From Asterella californica (taxonomy: Eukaryota > Streptophyta > Marchantiopsida > Marchantiales > Aytoniaceae): a stretch of DNA of 64,000 bases. The stretch covers positions 19,381,001-19,445,000 of the forward strand of contig JAYKYS010000010.1 of assembly GCA_036924285.1 (NCBI GenBank), in the 5' to 3' direction. A program made the position numbers and the translations under genes. The notes under the pieces are model-generated. The model did no database searches. It was not told the origin of the DNA and saw nothing but the letters and a program-made list of their open reading frames with translations. This document shows positions 12,479 through 24,318 of the stretch, piece after piece (the stretch's first letter is position 1; each line of letters opens with the position of its first letter).

Positions 12479-13069
12479 ACTTCCCGCTTATGTACCCACC
12501 GTCTCCTCCTCAGATAGTCATTGCACTCTCCAAAGGAAGTCTCCATAATAAGTTTAGGGTCCATGATTCGCCCATGAGTACGGCAGCTCGAAACAAGAAC
12601 CAGCAAGACATGTTTTATGTAACATGAGAGGAAAATCTGAGTGCAGATAGTTAACATATATGTAGCGAAGAGTACTGGATTTCAACGCTGGACAGATAAG
12701 ACAGAAGGGAGTGTAAAGAATGTGGCTAATACGCTTGGCGTAACCTGCAGTGAAACGAGGATATTTGGTGTCCAACACTATGAATATGAACATCGAGTGA
12801 GTGGAGAAAGTGCGCTCAAAGCAGAAGCATACATTGACCAACTAAAGCAAAGATAGCATGTTGATAAGCCACCTAAGGTCATTCTAACCTAACGGTCAAG
12901 GAAACAAGCAAATATTGAGCAATACATCATGGGAGAACAATTTGATGAGTGTTGCATCGAAGTGAGAGCGAAGGGTAGAACTTCAACTATACTAACGAAA
13001 GGAAGAGACAATATGCAGCTTAATTATAGTAGTAAATGATGGAACCACGAAGCAAGAAACAAGCATAGA

Positions 13070-13300
13070 TCCATGTTCCGAAGCTAGTCGATCATCCTTC
13101 AGCTCAAGATTCACTGAAACCATCGTAGGTATGGACGAGGTGTGCACCCATTCCTTAATTACCCCTTACACGCCGAGCATGCAGGTATCCACACCTTTCT
13201 AGGATGCACCTCAACTTTGTCTCTGACTTTGTCGGCCCCAATTTGACGATCCAAAGGAACGGCAAAATATGACGTCCGAGTGAAAGGACGCCATCAGCGG
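13070..13300. repeat. Dispersed repeat, copy 1 of 3 (others at about 14110-14330 and 14940-15000)
   Basis: The core CAGTCGAT...TTCACTGA recurs at about 13087, 14162 and 14953. In the first two copies it is followed at similar spacing by GGTGTCCACACTTTCCTA-like, GACTTCGTCA-like and GATGCTCCAAAGAAACGGCA-like blocks. The third copy is short. The copies are strongly diverged, and their origin is unknown. Confidence 0.65.
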
Positions 13301-13760
13301 AGGGTTTAGGATATATGCAGGGCTTACGTTGGATAGCAGCGCACTGCAAAAAGTACCCACATACACTTGAGGTAACCGTTGATGTTGAACCCAGAGAAGT
13401 ACAGAGGGGTTACGATATAGATGACAAGGAAAAGTGACAACGGAAGTTAGACACATTTCCAGGCCAGCAGTTCTTTATCGATCAATAGTTTCTATTCAGT
13501 CCGAAACATCTCTGGGTGTATATCAGATATGGCGGTCCATGTGGATAGCAGCGCAAGCAAGAGCTACCCACGCACAGCCGAGGTCACCCAAAAATAGAGA
13601 AGTACATAGTCTGGAGAATACAGGGCCGTGAATGTACACGAACGTTGTGCACTCTTTGGCGAATACTTCTTACCAATGGGGATGTGTAGCAAAGAGCACA
13701 TTTCCGGAGATTGGACCCCTTGGTATGGAAATGCATAGATAACCTGTACTCTATGCATTG
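13300..13760 (-). repeat. Dispersed repeat, inverted relative to 18120-18400
   Basis: Read on the minus strand, CCGGAAATGTGCTCTTTGC...ACACATCCCCAT and CTGTACTTCTCTGGGTTCA...GGTTACCTCAAGTGTATG match plus-strand sequence at 18140-18200 and 18328-18393. A further copy of the last block is at 18706-18770. The 18-kb copies lie in the large intron of the VPS29 pseudogene. Confidence 0.75.
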
Positions 13761-14793
13761 CAACCTGATACCTATGATCTTTCTAATGCATCAGAGAAAC
13801 TGAGGTCTAGAAGTGAGCAAACACTGAAAAACAGAGAGTGAATCTTTTATTCTAAGGAGCTATAGTGGAAGGGGCCGAATTTACCGATTATGTAAACCAG
13901 AACAGAAATCCAGTAGAAACTCTTATCATGCCGTTTGGATCCCATTAAATTTGAGGGCTAATACGTATGAAGATAGGAATAGCAAACAGAGAAAGTGCGG
14001 CGAAAGGAAACATAGATTGAGCGAATGAAATGAACTGAATATGCATCAATGTTATGTGGAACCTGAACAAAAATTAACAAGAAGGAAGGGGAGTGCATCT
14101 TAGTTACAAGAGTAAACGATGGGATCACACAGCAAACAACAAGCCATAGTCCATGTCCGAAAGCCAGTCGATCAGCCTTTAGCTCGAAATTCACTGACAC
14201 GGCCGCAAGTAATGGTTGGTGTCCACACTTTCCTACCATGGACTTCAAGGTCGACTCGGACTTCGTCATCACCATTGTGATGCTCCAAAGAAACGGCACA
14301 ATACGACGCCCCCGATGTAAAGACGCAATCAGCAGACAGGGTGTATATCATATTGTAGGTACTTGAGATGAGAATGACTGCAATTCCGAGGTCATGGGTA
14401 TCACAGTTCCTAGAAGCTTCAGGCTAACTGAGCATGCAAAGATGCGGCTACCATGCTGGCAAATCAGGCCGCAAGAGAACTGATTAATCCCGTCTGTTTA
14501 AGGAAGTAAAGAAACTAACTCTTTCGTCTGTGGAATCTCTGCCAATCAGCTGAGAACATAAGTTCTGGACTGCTGCCAACTCAACAGCAGTAGTTAACTG
14601 CAGAAAGTGAGCTGAGGAATCTATAAGCAACTACACTGTACAAGGTGAGGTGAACGGCCCATCAGGGTAACCCTCACAACACTCTGTTCTGCCTGAGAAA
14701 GCTACTGAAGTTCGCATTCCTAAAATTCCTCTTCTTGTGAACAGAACCAGCTACACAGAATTGCTCAGAATAAGCAAGAGGGTGAAGCTCACG

Positions 14794-14834
14794 ACTTGTC
14801 CCTCACCCGCTGGCTAACACGGGTGAGGACAAGT
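14794..14834. repeat. Long hairpin
   Basis: Arms ACTTGTCCCTCACCCG (14794-14809) and CGGGTGAGGACAAGT (14820-14834) pair with one bulged base around a 10-nt loop. Function is unknown. Confidence 0.7.
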
Positions 14835-16408
14835 GATCGAGTCATAGTTATACACTGATAAGAGTTATAGCAGTGGAGAACCTTCACCATAATAAAGAAA
14901 ACGAGTGGGGCAGTAACTGATGGAAACTGAGAGCAAGCAACATAGAAGCCAGTCGATGGCCTTCAACTCAAGATTCACTGAATACGCAGTAGGTAATGTG
15001 CACTCAGTACCTGATTATTATTATTCACGTTTACGACATCACTTTCCGTGATAAGGAAACAGTCATCTCCAGGATCCTCACAAACCGGCAAACACTAAGA
15101 TTGATTATTACTACGGTAGTCCGATCGTGATATCCTACAAAAGACGCTAAAAACTTACGTAGCACCAAAACCGCAATGCCTGATGACAAACTGTAATTTC
15201 CAACCTTCATATGCACGACCTTCTACAGGAGAAAAGGAAACACCGAGATTTTCCGAACTCACATGTTGGCGATGTTGAGTTCTTTGTTCATGATGGCAGA
15301 GTAGAGCGTTCAGCAGAATCCTCGACTCGGTCATCAGGCGTAAGTACCTACCGTAATGAATGGTCGAGGAGCTGCATAACTAGGACAAGTGACCTACCTC
15401 TGGGAAAGATTTTATAGATATGCACAATATATAAGCACAAGTGACCACTCGCAAGCGTGGTTTCTATATTGGACGAAGCCGTGACTCCCGTGATTCATAC
15501 GTGCAGGACAACATGTATCACTACACCTTGTAACTCCGCAAGCGAGTTAAGCTTATCGCCGCAGAAGGCTTTCCAACCACTGGGCCAGTTAAGCAAGAGT
15601 TTACATCTTTTTATCTGAATTCCCTTGTGAACAGCTTTAGAACTTGTGTAACTTTTAGAAAGAGGCTAAATCTGTATACTGTATTCTGAGTTCACAAAAC
15701 TTCAGATGCATATTAGATTTGTAAAAGGGAATGGCAGATCGAACCACTTCAAGTGCATATATAGGCGTAATCACCACCGAAACCTCGAGGTAGCTAAGTC
15801 CCTTCACAACTGCAGACACGCACCAACCACCAAACCAGGAAATATCTACTGCGCCTTCAGCTTGCGAACTTGTGCAACGTCTCACATAAATTCAAACGCT
15901 GCATGTATTTGGAAGTTGTGAGAAATAGTTGTTAAATGATACTCTGATGCTCCAAGAAACACTAGAATGGTGTTTGATGTAACAACGACACAGTTAGTAA
16001 TTAGTGTCAGAAATGCGGAGCTGTAAGGCAAGAAGGGAAAGACTGCACGATCACAGTGAGAGATGTAGAAAACTTACTTCATTGACCAAATGTGTCAGTA
16101 TACATAGCGGACGGAATCCGAGTGAATGAGGAGTCTTAGACGTTCGACGTTCACATATTAAACCGCGTCTATGTATGCAAACTAGCTCTTATATCATATT
16201 ACGACATTGTTACGTTATGCTACCAGTCCGCGTTGATGGGAGTTGCTAACTACAGTACTGAACAATCAATTAGTCCGTTGTTACTGATGACATCATAACA
16301 ACGAACAGGAAAACACCACCAACCAAGGATGCGCACATTGTCTGCGTTAAGAGTGAGAGCGGTCAACTGAGCGAAAGAAGTACATATCGGAAGTATGAAC
16401 TCGCAACG

Positions 16409-17165
16409 TCAGAAGTAACTTCACAGCCCAGGTCTGATCACAAACTTGCTCATGGTGCTGCTGTACCTTCGTTTTTCCCGCTACGACAGCAAAGATGAAT
16501 GGCAATAACCCAGGCACTGCGAAGAGCATGGCCGCCCATCCAGCTTGGCTCAGCGCCATGGCTGTATGCCACAATCATAAACCAAGTACCCCTGTTTCTC
16601 AATGCTTAGAATCTCACGCATCTAACTTTTTACTGTAAGGAGAGTAACAAAGACAACAAGAGCTTCCTCCCTTAAGAATCGTACATGCGACCCGGCAGTA
16701 AACTGTAGACAAGAGCTTCGTCCATATCTTACGCTCAGTTTAGCAGCCCAAACCTTCCAGAACCTTTTGTTCTTCGACAGGACTCGTCCACCGCCGGACG
16801 AAAGGACGGATTCGAATTGTCCCAGAACGGGGGACTTCATTCTTCCACGGGACGTCAACTGAGACGGAAACAAACGAGGTGTCGTATGGAGCAACAAACG
16901 AGGGGATGTAAGTGCGAGAATTCCTTTGTCTGTGAACAGGTAACTTAGTCAATTAGAGAAGCAGAGTGAGTAAGTTGCGGTCAGTAGGATCACATGAACG
17001 TGAATTTGTCGATCGCTTGCTCGTTTCCTCTCTTGCAGAAGTTGCGAAGTACTTGTGGCTCCCAGTTGAGGTGTTGGTATACTTTCTTAGATGCTAATTT
17101 TCTACGCTCTCCGTACTTTAACGGTAGTGTGGAGAGGAGGTAAGGAACGAGGAGAAGGTAACGAT
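16409..17165. repeat. Rearranged segmental duplicate, copy B of 606-2118
   Basis: From left to right it carries three copies of source blocks: 606-1050 direct (about 16415-16770), 1990-2118 inverted (about 16790-16925), and 1440-1705 inverted (about 16935-17165). About 47 bp after CTTGCTC present in copy A (634 onwards) are missing here. It ends about 50 bp before the VPS29 pseudogene. Confidence 0.85.
16430..16560 (-). pseudogene. DUF1218 exon-1 fragment
   Basis: Minus-strand MALSQAGWAAMLFAVPGLLP mirrors exon 1 of the gene at 797-705. The AENKK end has become AGKTK. No second exon (the CKYPDDP block) follows downstream on the minus strand. It is a partial copy carried by the segmental duplication and not a working gene. 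Confidence 0.8.
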
Positions 17166-17211
17166 TGCTTCAAAGTACATTGTAATTTCGGAAGCAGGTA
17201 CTGTTTTTTTT

Positions 17212-19385
17212 TTGGTGCTCGTTCTCGCTATGGGAGACATGCACATTCCGCACCGAGCTGCGGATTTGCCTGCCAAATTCAAGTCTATGCTGGTTCCCGG
17301 CAAAATTCAGCACATACTGAGTCCTGGCAAATTTCGCATCAAGGTCGTACCGTTACTGGCCTCGGCTTCCGTTAGGTTTTGGCAGTGGATATGTTTTTAA
17401 GTTCGACTGATTTGGATGTTGGTTAGAAGTTCCAGACAGCAAATTGCTCTTCTTTATATGCTTACCTAGGCTATTGTATTGTTGTAGGAGGTGCACGATT
17501 ACTTGAAGAGTCTATGCGCGGATGTAATGTAGCTCGCGGAGAATATGATGACGATCCCGCTACACTGAGACAAAACTGCTCACAATTGGTGCTTTCAAGC
17601 TCGGGATCACGGACACCAGGTTTTGTATCTTGTTCACTGCTCTCCCCAAAAGTATGGTACTAGCTCCTTTTTGGGTGTAGTACGGTATGAGGCAGATTGG
17701 TAAGGAGCTAGTCACAGTATGGTCTGGCGGAAACAGAAAATATTGTGACTAGTTCCTTTATGTGCTACACGCAAAATTCACCGACTGCAGGGAATGGAAC
17801 TGAGACCACATTCTTGAGTAAAGAGTGTAGAAAGAAGAGGTCGTCTTTTCAGGATTCGGAGGAGAGTTAAGGATTTTGTTTTCCCACTAGAACTTTGGAT
17901 GCGGGACAAAAATTCAGCTTGCCGATACTAAGTTAATTCCCATCTCTCCGAAATGATTAACCATCTGGGTAGATAAATGTTTATCGTAAGCTCATCAGAG
18001 GGGTGGCTGTAATTACAAGATAGTAACGGAGGTGAAATTTCGGATGTGAGGAAATGTTTACATGCGAGGGTTGTTTTGTGAGTAAATCGAAGTATACTTT
18101 TTCTCCTTACTATGCACTTCTCTGGGGGGAACCTTATCTGGAAATGTGCGGCTTGTTACACATTCCCATCGGCAAACCCTTCGGTTACAAATAATTCGCT
18201 AACTTCGCTTGACAGTTTTGTGCACATTCGGCCCCTATTTGCTACTTAATATGTACTTGGCCCCGTATTTACCTCTGTACTAGACAGTAGTCCTTGATAA
18301 AATCTGCCATTCTCAACGTATGAATATATGTACTTCTCTGGGTTCAGTATTCACTGGTTACCTCTAAGTGTATGTGGGTAGTTCTTGCATTGAATGGATT
18401 TCTGGACGAGTACGTATGCTTGTTGATTGCCCTGTTTTCTGTTGTTTTATGAGCAGATAAGCACTCTCTTCTTCTTTTCCCGTTCTTCCAGATACCTGCT
18501 AGCTAATTTCTAGACCTCGTTTTCTGACGCTTTTGAACATCTACGGCATATAATAGCTTGCACTCCATCTAGTACAGGTAATTTATTTGTTCCTCTATAC
18601 CTCAGGGGGCCTGTTTCCGAACACACTGCACTCAGGTTATACATTTTCAGGTACGCTAAGACTTCATAGTCTTAGCGTACATCTTTGTCCTTCATTCTCC
18701 TGGCTGTGTACTTCTCCTGGTTCAGTTTTCACAGGTTACCTTCAAGTGTCTGTGGATAGCTTTGCATTTCTGCTGCTATACGCAGAGACCGTTATGTATC
18801 GAAGGAATAATATCCATACTTGCAGAAATGATTCATTCGTTAGCTACCGAAATTAGACGATTGTTACTATATCCCTGTAGCTGAAAAGTTCAAAACGAGA
18901 AGTCAAACGAGGATGCGGCAAACCTTCTTGGAAGTCATTCGGGGGTGCAAGTTCAGTACACAAAGCTTCTGAGGCTGGTCTACGGTGATTCCAACGACGG
19001 TCAAAGTTATCTTTTGTACATCCTTCTTCCTTCTTACTGATGATGTTAGTACCTTTCTCCTGAGACTTTTCTTCGTCTTTGGTGTTTGCAGGTGGTGCCA
19101 CGGGGGGATCTGGATTCCTTGGCAATGCTGCAGCGACAATTGGATGTGGATATCCTCATCACTGGTCATACTCATCAATTCAAAGCTTACAAGCACGAGG
19201 GAGGTGTTATGATCAACCCAGGATCTGCAACAGGCGCTTAAAGCAGCATCACATACGACGTGAACCCGCGTTTTGTGCTGATGGATATTGACGGGTTGCG
19301 AGTTGTGGTGTACGTGTATGAACTAGTGGATGGGGAGGTCAAAGTTGATAAAATCGATTTCAAAAAGCCGCAACAAGCAAATTGA
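17212..19385 (+). pseudogene. VPS29: VPS29 (retromer subunit) pseudogene, introns retained
   Basis: Three exon remnants are visible. At 17212-17343: [20 protein letters not shown] and [13 protein letters not shown], a near-perfect VPS29 N-terminus. At 17488-17619: EVHDYLKSLC, ARGEYDDD, ETKLLTIGAFKLG and HGHQ. At 19092-19385: [63 protein letters not shown], then KVDKIDFKK. VPS29 is the phosphoesterase-fold subunit of the retromer core. Disabling changes: the start ATG is TTG, VPS29 segments in exon 2 lie in different frames (at about 17525, 17560 and 17605), and exon 3 has an in-frame TAA at 19239-19241. Splice sites remain (GTAG|GAG, GCAG|GTG), so this is a duplicated and not a retroposed copy. 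The intron at 17620-19091 is enlarged by repeats. Confidence 0.93.
18328..18770 (+). repeat. Two direct repeat copies in the VPS29 pseudogene intron, with perfect hairpin between
   Basis: TGTACTTCTC(T/C)(G/T)GGTTCAGT followed by GGTTACCT and AAGTGT occurs at 18328 and again at 18706. Between them, 18651-18680 is a perfect inverted repeat: GTACGCTAAGACT, 4-nt loop, AGTCTTAGCGTAC. Confidence 0.85.
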
Positions 19386-20265
19386 TGGGTTCTATGAAAG
19401 AGATCACTTCGAAGATGACACTGGGTGCAGCGTGGAGGTAGGAACCGTCCCATCTCCCGCCCAGTGACTGGTAATCTTCACCTATACATGGCTTGAAAAT
19501 TGAGATACAGACCTCACTCAAATTGATGAATCAGTGTAACTTCTAATGCAGACTGCTTAGATTGGGGGTTGGTTGGTTGGTTGTCTCGGAGAGTCAATCA
19601 CAAAATCGTGTATATACTTATTCGTTCCCAGATTTTCGACTCGGTTTCACTGAAGCAATCACGAATTCTCAAATGTCAAAGCCTGAGAAACTTGTGAAAG
19701 CATTTATCAGCGAGTTATAAATTCGTACCTAGGTGTAGAATAAAGTTTTCATTACCATTTCCGTCAAAACTGTAGTTCTGATAATCAGGTCCCAGGCCTG
19801 TAATCGTTAGGACGATACACGTATAGGGTGACGGAGGTATCGATGGAAGTGCAACTTTAACATGGAACACCGCTTCTCATGTAATTCCCATGGATGTGAA
19901 CTCACGCTGAGCTTGATTTCCGCGTTATGACCTTAGTTCATCTGATAGTCCCACACAGATACCGGATTATACAGATGGATACTCCAAGCTGTTTGAGGTC
20001 AGAATGCTTTCATAATCGGAGATAACATCTCCATATGGGAAAGAGGCGATATCCAAACTGTGTAATTAGAATTGCTAGCTACGTAATATTGTGTAATAAC
20101 AAACTAAGCATGCATGAACTTTCACGTAGACGGCCTTCCTGATCGTCTTCAGTTCTTCCACTGTCGATGGTCGACAAGATCAACTTACAGGTTCACCAGA
20201 TTCACTTTGAGATTAAACCTAAGTACTACCTTCATCCATTATTCGCAGGCATGCATATTCTCTTA

Positions 20266-20470
20266 ATTTATGTCCTTATCCTTCTTCTTGGAAGGATTAG
20301 GTCATAAAGAAAACAAAACTTTATTCTTTCACAAGACTTTACTTATAGTAAAAGGTGTTGTGTTTGAGCTATGTATATTCACCTCTTCCAAGTTCGGAAG
20401 AGGGGAATATGCAAACGTTTAATTTATGACCAAACCTTTCCGTTGAGAAAGGTTAGGTCATAAATTAAAC
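20266..20470. repeat. Cluster of three large hairpins
   Basis: Hairpin 1 is at about 20267-20307 (TTTATG..CCT.ATCCTTC pairing with GAAGGAT.AGG.CATAAA). Hairpin 2 is at about 20373-20412 (ATATTC.CCTCTTCC pairing with GGAAGAGG.GAATAT). Hairpin 3 is at about 20417-20470, with near-perfect 24-bp arms starting GTTTAATTTATGACC and a 6-nt loop. Hairpin 2 and a decayed hairpin 3 recur at about 31456-31560, so the unit is dispersed. Confidence 0.85.
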
Positions 20471-21939
20471 TTATCAACTGAGATTATTAAAATACTCTGA
20501 GAAGGTGACATATATACAAAACTGCGGACTGCCTCACTACGTGCTACTTACAGGTTCTTACGTACATATATGAAACAGTTGTCAGCAGCAACCTGTCTGG
20601 TAATTCTTAAAGACTAAGCTTAGAGATATTCAGCCAAAAACCAGCCAAAAACAGCTACCAAATACCTACGACAGGCTAAGCAACCAAAAACAGCTACCAA
20701 ATACCTACAACAGACCAAGCAGTAAAAAACAACGCGCTGCCCACGCAAACATACTGACATTTCTTTTCTAAAGCTGGAAGTCTCACATCCTGTCATGAGG
20801 TAACGAAATAATCTTCATCTTGGTCCAGATACACTTGGACTCTCTCATAAGAATAAATTTTACTTAAAAAATTTTTCTGACACAAAGTCAACAGTCCTTA
20901 CGTCTCGAATCAGAACTTATTATTTTACCAGCGTTTTGCACGTTTGTCTTTTTCTGGTTCTAGGTAGGAACTGCACTTTGGATGTATATTGAACCTACTG
21001 CTTTTATAGCTTATTCCGTTTTCACAGAGTTCACATGTTGCGTTTTGCTAAGAAGTAGAAGGGGTTACGTTTGAGTCACTGCGCTTACAGGTTCTTCTCG
21101 CCAGAGTTCACATGTTACGATTTTACAATTATTTAGATTAAATAAATTAAATTCGATATTTAAATGTAGATTTAGATTTACCTTGTACTTGTGCTCAGTG
21201 GAGAAAGTAAATATTGCGTATGTTTGCTTATTGTACAGAAGATTTTTACTTTTTCAAGTAAATTTTTCAACCAAAATGATCATGTACAACGAATCATTTC
21301 AAAGAATTTATATTTTTGGTTTTCTGGTTTTTTTGTTTTTTTTTTGTTATTATGTCATTTGGATGCGTATTTATTATTTTGTGTCTTTTTGTTCTTGTGT
21401 AATTTGGATGCATATTTATTCACAGTAGGTGAGTAGGAAAGCAAACAAATACACACAAATAACGAATTTTAAACTTAACTGCTAAACCCCAAACTAAACT
21501 CTCGATACTAAGACACTTTATTCTGCAAAAAAGTCGTGCAGATTTTGCTACCAAGGCATGTTTGGGTTGACGAGGCTGTGTCATATTTGTCTATATCGAC
21601 ACGGGACGAATATTCATAATTTTTGTATCGACACTTTCGCATCCTGCAACTCAAATGCATTGCATGCTGAGTGCGCTCTCCCAAACTAAATGATTAAATA
21701 TCATCTAAGTAACGCCATGATTAAATGTCATCTCCTGAAAAGTGTTAGAATTAAACTTCCAGGGTTGGTAGATAAATAAATAGATATTGGTGTTAGGACC
21801 CACTAGTTTGAACTTATCTTCTTATATTTAAGTAGCCGTACGTTAATATAAGTATCCATACGGTGAAACTAAGTCTTAGAGGATTGTTTTAAGCCATAGA
21901 AAGACTTTCCGAACTGCAAACTACAGTAAGATCACCATG

Positions 21940-22280
21940 TGACAGACTTCTGGCCGCTTCATATAAACCTCTTCCTCCTTCATAACTAAACGCACACGAA
22001 CCAACTGCATCTTGATTACTGGAGAAAATATATTCTCATAATCTAGTCCTTTGATTTGTGAAATATTTGGACAACTAGATGAACTTTATACCTCAAATCT
22101 ATATCATTATCATGACGTTAAATTTTGAGTTTAGAAACCCAACAACAATCCATAACGTGACAACTTCTAGACAATGAAACTAACGTCACAAGTTTACATC
22201 TTTTCCATAGCTTGCATCTCCTCGGCAATGGCTCCCACTAGTGCTCTCATTCCAAACAGGAAACAACTATTGTATAAAAA
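21940..22280 (-). pseudogene. Copia reverse-transcriptase remnant
   Basis: On the minus strand, DYENIFSPVIKM followed by VYMKRPEV can be read through frameshifts. This is the Copia RT block usually reading DYEEIFSPVVKM. It has many stops. Confidence 0.55.
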
Positions 22281-22431
22281 TCAAGTTCATGAGATAAAAC
22301 TGATGCTTGAAGCGCTTAAAGGAATAACGACATTAGCGTCACATTCAAAATGCTTCATCAAAACGTAAAAGAGGTTTTCGTTCATGAGTAGACATCCTTA
22401 AACTTATGACTTGCAAAGATCTATGTTTTTT

Positions 22432-22815
22432 CCTTGCATATTTCACCTCTTCGTGGGAGTCTCAGATATTTATATCACAGAAAAGTTCTACTTTTCTGTT
22501 CGCGTTAGTCACTTATGGGTTTTGTATAACTGAAGTGAGCAGGTGTAATCAAGTTACCAAGTGGGTTCTAAATTTAATGATTTAAATTTTAACACTTTAA
22601 ATTTATTAAAGCTAATTTTGAAAACTTTAACACAAGTCACAATTTGCAAAACCATGTCGAGCAGTACTTTTTCTCGTGACTGTAACCATTAGTATACTGC
22701 AACTTTCACTAAATGTTTTTTGAAAGCTATTGTCAGCCAATTGCCATGATTATTTTGGTTATTTGTTTAAATATTTGTCTTTTTCCTCAATTTTCCTAGA
22801 AGTGCAGTTTGGATG
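22432..22815 (+). repeat. LTR-like dispersed repeat, copy 1 (partner at 31452-31925)
   Basis: Shared blocks in order: GTCACTTATGGGT, TATAACTGAAGTGAG, GTGTAATCAAGTTA, ATTAAAGCTAAT or AATAAAGCTAAT, AACTTTAACACAA, AGCAGTACTTTT, and GTTTGGATG(C/G)ATAT at the end. The collinear match over about 380 bp, with some indels, suggests two old copies of one element, possibly solo LTRs. Confidence 0.7.
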
Positions 22816-22999
22816 CATATGACTTGCAAAGATTTTAGAGAAGGTGAACTTGAAATACCTCTTGAATCAGTCTCAAGTTCTACGAACATATCTTCTATTG
22901 GTTTATGTTTGTCATGAAGTGTCCAATCACTCATCATAATGTCAGGTCTTTGATAAGTTGAACTTGTATCTAAATATTTACGTGTAGAAGCTAGAGCAA

Positions 23000-23203
23000 C
23001 ATTATGAAAAACATATGTGGTTTGGTAGAATATCAAATATTTCTCATCTCAAAATATTTGGATGTAAAAGACTGGTACCTCATACAATTAGTCTTAAGAA
23101 ACTTGATTCTTGGAGTGAACGATGTATTTTTCTTGGTTATAATTTAAATTTTCAAGCTTACAAGTTAGTTAGTATTATATTCTCAAGAGATGTAAAATTC
23201 TGA
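23000..23203 (+). pseudogene. Copia integrase C-terminal fragment
   Basis: ISHLKIFGCKRLVPH, then KLDSWSERCIFLGYN, then IIFSRDVKF is the conserved end of Copia integrase cores (normally SHLRIFGC...KLD.KS..CIFLGY...ISRDVKF). It ends at a TGA. It lies in the opposite orientation to the RT remnant at 21.9-22.3 kb, so the source element is rearranged. Confidence 0.85.
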
Positions 23204-24038
23204 ATGACCATGATGCTTTCTTGAAGTCATCCATTCTGGATTCAGAAGAGTTTTCAATAATACATACTACTCATAACAATGTTGAACACTTTGCCTCTCT
23301 CTGTTCATCCGGAATTGTTATTTTTTCCTCCTGATAAAGAGACTTCATTTCTTCAATCAGTTTATGCCGTACTATTTCACCTAGTGTAATACCTCTTGAA
23401 CCTATTGTGTCATCTCGTATTACGTTTCTTAGTTACGACTTAGGGCCCAGGCGCACTGAGTGTTTTAGGCTGAAACGCCTGTCAAAAAGCTGTCAGCCCG
23501 ATTCTAAGTGACCCACGTGCAAAATTCACATCTTAAGTAAGAAGAAGTGATCTTGAGCAAACAGTTCACCACTCTTTTCGTCTGAAGTTGTTGAATCTTG
23601 GGTTTGACCATTGTAATCAGACCTCCAGTCCCAAAGATGAGATGTCTTTGACACTAGAATATTGTCCGTCGTAACAGAAGTAAACGATAAATATTTTATC
23701 TTGTCTGTTTATCTCTTCAAGAGGTATCGGACTGTCTTTTGTGGATAATCACAACGTATCCGGACCAGTTTCACAGGACAGCTGACTGTGTTGCACCTCC
23801 AACCAAGAGCAGGAGGGTTTGAACCAACCAGACCTTTCGCTTAGAGGCATGGGACTCAACCATCTCAGCTACCGATTTTCGATAACTGAGATGGCAACTA
23901 CTGCAAGCAAGAGCCAAACATCATCTCCCGACTTGTACACATATTGTTATAATGGACAATCGTTGTCTCATCTCATATCGGTGAGACAACGATACTAATC
24001 ATTGCACTATCCTCCGAGTACTTGACATCCTCTAATAA

Positions 24039-24318
24039 GAGGTGTCAATGTTAAAATAAACTCTAAAGATTTTTAAGACACGAAATGAATTACAAGTTCT
24101 GCCAAATTATTTACAGCCACCTCAAAAGATGGCAGTAAGGATCGCCGTGACTTTTCTTTTTCTCGCCGAAGTATACATCCTTCCTGCAGAGCTTTCATTT
24201 CTTCTTGAGGAGAAAGCAACATATGAAATTACTAATTCTCACGTAGTTTGCTATGATTAAATTACGACTTTTAGTTCTTCAGACGTGAAAGAATCTTTCC
24301 CTTAAACTTTGACACCCC
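24039..24318. mobile_element. Small TIR element (MITE-like)
   Basis: Left end GAGGTGTCAATGTT and right end AACTTTGACACCCC are inverted repeats with two mismatches. The ends match those of the larger element at 32061-32947 (GGGTGTCAAAAT), and both contain CTTTT(T/G)CTCGCCGAAG. Its left end also forms a hairpin with the adjacent TTGACATCCTCT. I see no clear target duplication. Its right end abuts the 5' region of SAMC. Confidence 0.6.

Larger units (their letters stand above)
12479..16408. other. Repeat-bearing stretch without recognised genes
   Basis: It holds two dispersed repeat groups (13.07-13.76 kb and 14.1-15.0 kb) and a hairpin at 14794-14834, described separately. I recognise no protein family in it. 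Confidence 0.5.

Noticed and set aside
15245..15290. Possible minus-strand first exon (MNKELNIANM with GTGAGT donor)
   Set aside because: Too short to identify and no following exon found.
21183..21436. Two overlapping hydrophobic frames
   Set aside because: T-rich tract that gives Phe and Leu by composition; no start context or relatives.
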